Of a DNA stretch of 64,000 nt, positions 61,679 through 64,000 are shown one piece after another. The stretch is from Ilumatobacter sp. (GTDB lineage Bacteria; Actinomycetota; Acidimicrobiia; Acidimicrobiales; Ilumatobacteraceae): NCBI GenBank assembly GCA_007693335.1, contig REDU01000070.1, forward strand, positions 1 to 64,000, in the 5' to 3' direction. A model generated the notes under the pieces. It did not search any database and had not been told where the DNA came from. It was given only the letters and a program-made list of their open reading frames with translations. Position 1 is the stretch's first letter; each line of letters begins with the position of its first letter. A program made the position numbers and the translations under genes.

Positions 61679-63436
61679 ATGTCCGGACAACTGGCGAGGG
61701 TGCTGCCCGCAGCGGGGTGGTTGCGTGAATACCGGCGTGACGACCTGCGGCCCGATCTCGCCGCCGGCCTCACCGTGGGGGCGATGCTCGTGCCCCAGGG
61801 CATGGCGTACGCGCAGCTCGCCGGGCTGCCGCCGGAGATCGGGCTCTACTCGGTCACGTTGCCGCTGTTCGTCTACGCACTGCTCGGGACGTCCCGGCAG
61901 CTCGCGGTCGGACCCGTCGCCGTCGTCTCGCTCCTGACCGCAGCGGCGCTCGCACCGATCGCCGCCGAGGGAACGGCCGAGTACCTGGCCGCGGCCGCGC
62001 TGTTGGCGCTCATGGTCGGGGCGTTCACCCTCCTGCTGGGGTTGGCCCGGATGGGCTGGGTCACGAACCTGCTGTCGCACCCCGTGCTCGTGGGGTTCAC
62101 GGCGGCCGCCGCGCTCATCATCGGGGCCAGCCAGGTCAAGCACGTGCTGGGCGTTCAGATCCCCCGCACCGAGAGCTTCTCCACCACCGTCATCGAGCTC
62201 GCACGGTCACTCGGCGACGTGCGCGGCCTGACGTTGCTGATCGGTCTCGTCACGATCGTCGCCCTGTTGCTGATGAAGCGCTGGAAGGGAACCTTCCCGG
62301 CGGCCCTCGCCGTGGTCGTGGTGGGCGTCGTGGTGAGCGCCGTCGCCGGATTGGCCGAGCGTGGAGTGGGCGTCGTCGGAGAGGTGCCGGGAGGGCTCCC
62401 GGGCTTCGCCCTGCCGTCGATCAGCAGCAGCCTGGTCGGCCGTCTGGTGCCGATCGCCCTGACCATCACCCTCGTGGGGTACATGGAGTCGATCGCGGTC
62501 GCCAAGGTGTACGCCCGCAAGAGCCGCTACGAGGTGGAGCCGAACCGCGAACTGGTCGCCCTGGGGGCCTCGAACGTGGCAGCCGGCGTCATCGGCGGTC
62601 AGCCCGTGACCGGCGGCTTCTCCCGCACGGCGGTCAACGCCGCGGCCGGTGCCCGTACCCCGCTGGCCTCCATGGTCAGCGCCGGGCTGATCATGCTGGT
62701 GCTGCTCTTCCTCACCGGGCTGTTCACCGAGCTCCCCCAGGCGGTGCTGGGCGCCGTCGTGATCGTGGCGGTCATCGGCCTGTTCGATGTGACCGAGATG
62801 CGTCACATCGCCCGGGTCAAGCGCAGTGACGCCGCAGTCATGGCCGGCACCTTCGTGGCCACGTTGGGGCTCGGTGTCGAGCTGGGCATCGCCGTCGGGG
62901 TGGTCGCGTCGTTGATCGTGATGGGTGCCCGCATCATGAACCCGCACAGCGCCGAGGTCGGCCGTCTTCCCGGCAGCGAGGCGTACCGGAACATCGAACG
63001 CTTCCCCGAGGCCGAGCGCATCCCCGGCATCGGGATCATCCGCATCGACGTGGCGCTCAACTTCGCCAACGTGACCTTCCTCAAGAAGCGGTTGGCGGAG
63101 CTCGGTCGGACCCATCCCGAGGGTCTGTGTCACATCGTGCTCGACGGTGCAGGCATCAACGATCTCGATGCATCGGCCGAGTCCGCGCTGTCGGATCTCG
63201 TGGGCGACTACGACGATCGCGGCATCACGATCCACCTCGCCAACGTGAAGGGTCCCGTGCGTGACGTCATGGTGCGATCGGGCCTCTGGATGCGGCTGGC
63301 CGATCGGGTGCATCCTTCCGTGCATCTCGCCGTCACGGCCATCTGCGAGGTGGACGGGTGCGAGCGCGGTCCACAGGGCGAGGTCATCCGTCCCGCCTGT
63401 CACCGCATCGGTCTCGATGAGCGGGTGACGCTGTGA
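61679..63436 (+). CDS. SulP-family anion (probably bicarbonate) transporter with STAS domain
   Basis: 585 aa. Membrane domain with the SulP signature GAMLVPQGMAYAQLAGLPPE, GTSRQLAVGPVAVVSLLTAA, and VIGGQPVTGGFSRTAVNAAA; C-terminal STAS domain with ALNFANVTFLKKRLAELG and VLDGAGINDLDASAESALSD. A bicarbonate role is inferred from translational coupling (GTGA) to a beta-carbonic anhydrase, a pairing known from several bacteria. The carboxy-terminal tail has two Cys (CEVDGCERG). Confidence 0.9.
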   Translation: MSGQLARVLPAAGWLREYRRDDLRPDLAAGLTVGAMLVPQGMAYAQLAGLPPEIGLYSVTLPLFVYALLGTSRQLAVGPVAVVSLLTAAALAPIAAEGTAEYLAAAALLALMVGAFTLLLGLARMGWVTNLLSHPVLVGFTAAAALIIGASQVKHVLGVQIPRTESFSTTVIELARSLGDVRGLTLLIGLVTIVALLLMKRWKGTFPAALAVVVVGVVVSAVAGLAERGVGVVGEVPGGLPGFALPSISSSLVGRLVPIALTITLVGYMESIAVAKVYARKSRYEVEPNRELVALGASNVAAGVIGGQPVTGGFSRTAVNAAAGARTPLASMVSAGLIMLVLLFLTGLFTELPQAVLGAVVIVAVIGLFDVTEMRHIARVKRSDAAVMAGTFVATLGLGVELGIAVGVVASLIVMGARIMNPHSAEVGRLPGSEAYRNIERFPEAERIPGIGIIRIDVALNFANVTFLKKRLAELGRTHPEGLCHIVLDGAGINDLDASAESALSDLVGDYDDRGITIHLANVKGPVRDVMVRSGLWMRLADRVHPSVHLAVTAICEVDGCERGPQGEVIRPACHRIGLDERVTL

Positions 63437-64000
63437 ACGCCCTGGATCACCTGCTCGACGGCAACGAACGCTTCTGCCACGGGGTGAGCGACCATTGCGC
63501 CGACCGCCTCGAGCGACGCCTCGCCTGTCTCGATGCCCAGGAGCCCTCGGTGGCGGTGCTGTCGTGCGCCGATGCCCGGGTCGATCCCGACATCGTGTTC
63601 GACGCACCACTCGGTGACCTGTTCTCCGTGCGGATCGCCGGCGCGCTCGCCACCGACGAGGCCATCGCCTCGTTGCGCTACGCCGTCGATGTGCTCGGCG
63701 TGCGCACCGTGGTCGTGCTCGGCCACGAGGGATGCGGTGCGGTGGCCGCCGCCGTGGCCGGTCACGCCCCTGCGGCGCTCGAGTCGCTGGTCGCCCCCAT
63801 CCGGGCGGTGATCTTCGACAGCACCGACCCGGTTCGCGACAATACGTGTGCCCAGGCGCACCGCGTGCGCGTCGAGCTCGACCCGGAGGTGGCCGTGCTC
63901 GGCGCCGTGTACAGCGCGGCCACGGGTCGGGTGGAGATCCATCCCGTCCCCCTCGACGACACCTCGCTCACCCACACCCTCTCCCAGACCACCCTCTCCC
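63433..64000 (+). CDS. Beta-carbonic anhydrase, cut by the window end
   Basis: 189 codons visible without a stop. GTG start overlapping the SulP stop (GTGA). Zinc ligands and the catalytic dyad are visible: VAVLSCADARVDPDIVFDA (C-x-D-x-R) and VVVLGHEGCGAVAAAVAG (H-x-x-C). Also conserved is LGDLFSVRIAGALATDEAIA. Interconverts CO2 and bicarbonate at the inner face of the SulP transporter. The C-terminus lies beyond 64000. Confidence 0.9.
   Translation, partial: MNALDHLLDGNERFCHGVSDHCADRLERRLACLDAQEPSVAVLSCADARVDPDIVFDAPLGDLFSVRIAGALATDEAIASLRYAVDVLGVRTVVVLGHEGCGAVAAAVAGHAPAALESLVAPIRAVIFDSTDPVRDNTCAQAHRVRVELDPEVAVLGAVYSAATGRVEIHPVPLDDTSLTHTLSQTTLS

Overview
The window is a stretch of high-GC actinobacterial chromosome. 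The best fit is a marine or soil Acidimicrobiia (Ilumatobacter-like) bacterium. Support comes from strong G/C wobble bias, many GTG starts, ATGA/GTGA gene overlaps, Thr/Pro-rich extracellular tails on membrane proteins, and a conserved actinobacterial cell-wall signalling block (crgA-trpG-pknB-pbpA-rodA-pstP-fhaB-fhaA). The lineage is inferred, not measured.

Layout. (1) 1-4.7 kb: an ECF sigma factor with a membrane-anchored partner, a 7-TM protein with a GntR regulator, poorly coding spacers carrying a repeated motif, and at 4660-4704 an orphan 3' half of tRNA-Ala(TGC). The left end may therefore lie inside an integrated element. A decayed META-domain gene follows. (2) 5.5-14.5 kb: housekeeping and catabolic genes: SpoU methyltransferase, glyoxalase, thioesterase, a reductase/PhyH dioxygenase/class III aminotransferase/MarR operon, acyl-CoA ligase, thiolase. 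(3) 14.5-23.4 kb: division and cell-wall Ser/Thr phosphorylation cluster with a single kinase, followed by tRNA-Leu(CAG). (4) 23.6-38.6 kb: SulP/CPA2 transport operon, BASS transporter, alkyl sulfatase, Baeyer-Villiger monooxygenase, and two unusual coupled genes: a SelU-like redoxin with an in-frame TGA (candidate selenoprotein), and a large fusion of an alpha/beta-hydrolase fold to a rifampin-phosphotransferase-like dikinase module. An RND/MMPL exporter runs in the opposite direction.

(5) 38.6-52.4 kb: a sugar locus. One arm is an ABC importer, a GH16 endo-glucanase and a very large phosphorylase-like protein (possibly GH149). The divergent arm is a lactonase, NAD-dependent dehydrogenase/epimerase, ManD-like dehydratase, KDPG aldolase and KDG kinase. 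A LacI/CebR-type repressor sits between them with TGGGAGCGCTCCCA-type operators on both sides. The arms read as uptake and cleavage of a beta-glucan such as laminarin, feeding an Entner-Doudoroff-like sugar-acid route. (6) 52.5-64 kb: CGNR regulator, SWEET-like transporter, ABC exporter, a second dikinase-module fusion (SDR plus PEP-utiliser mobile domain, without an ATP-grasp domain), dienelactone hydrolase, sulfotransferase-like protein, alpha/beta hydrolase, cytidine deaminase, cupredoxin lipoprotein, and a SulP transporter coupled to a beta-carbonic anhydrase cut by the window end.

Most noteworthy are the candidate Sec redoxin and the two fusions that attach the same PEP-synthase/rifampin-phosphotransferase-like module to different enzyme folds. 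No CRISPR array, insertion sequence or rRNA was seen.
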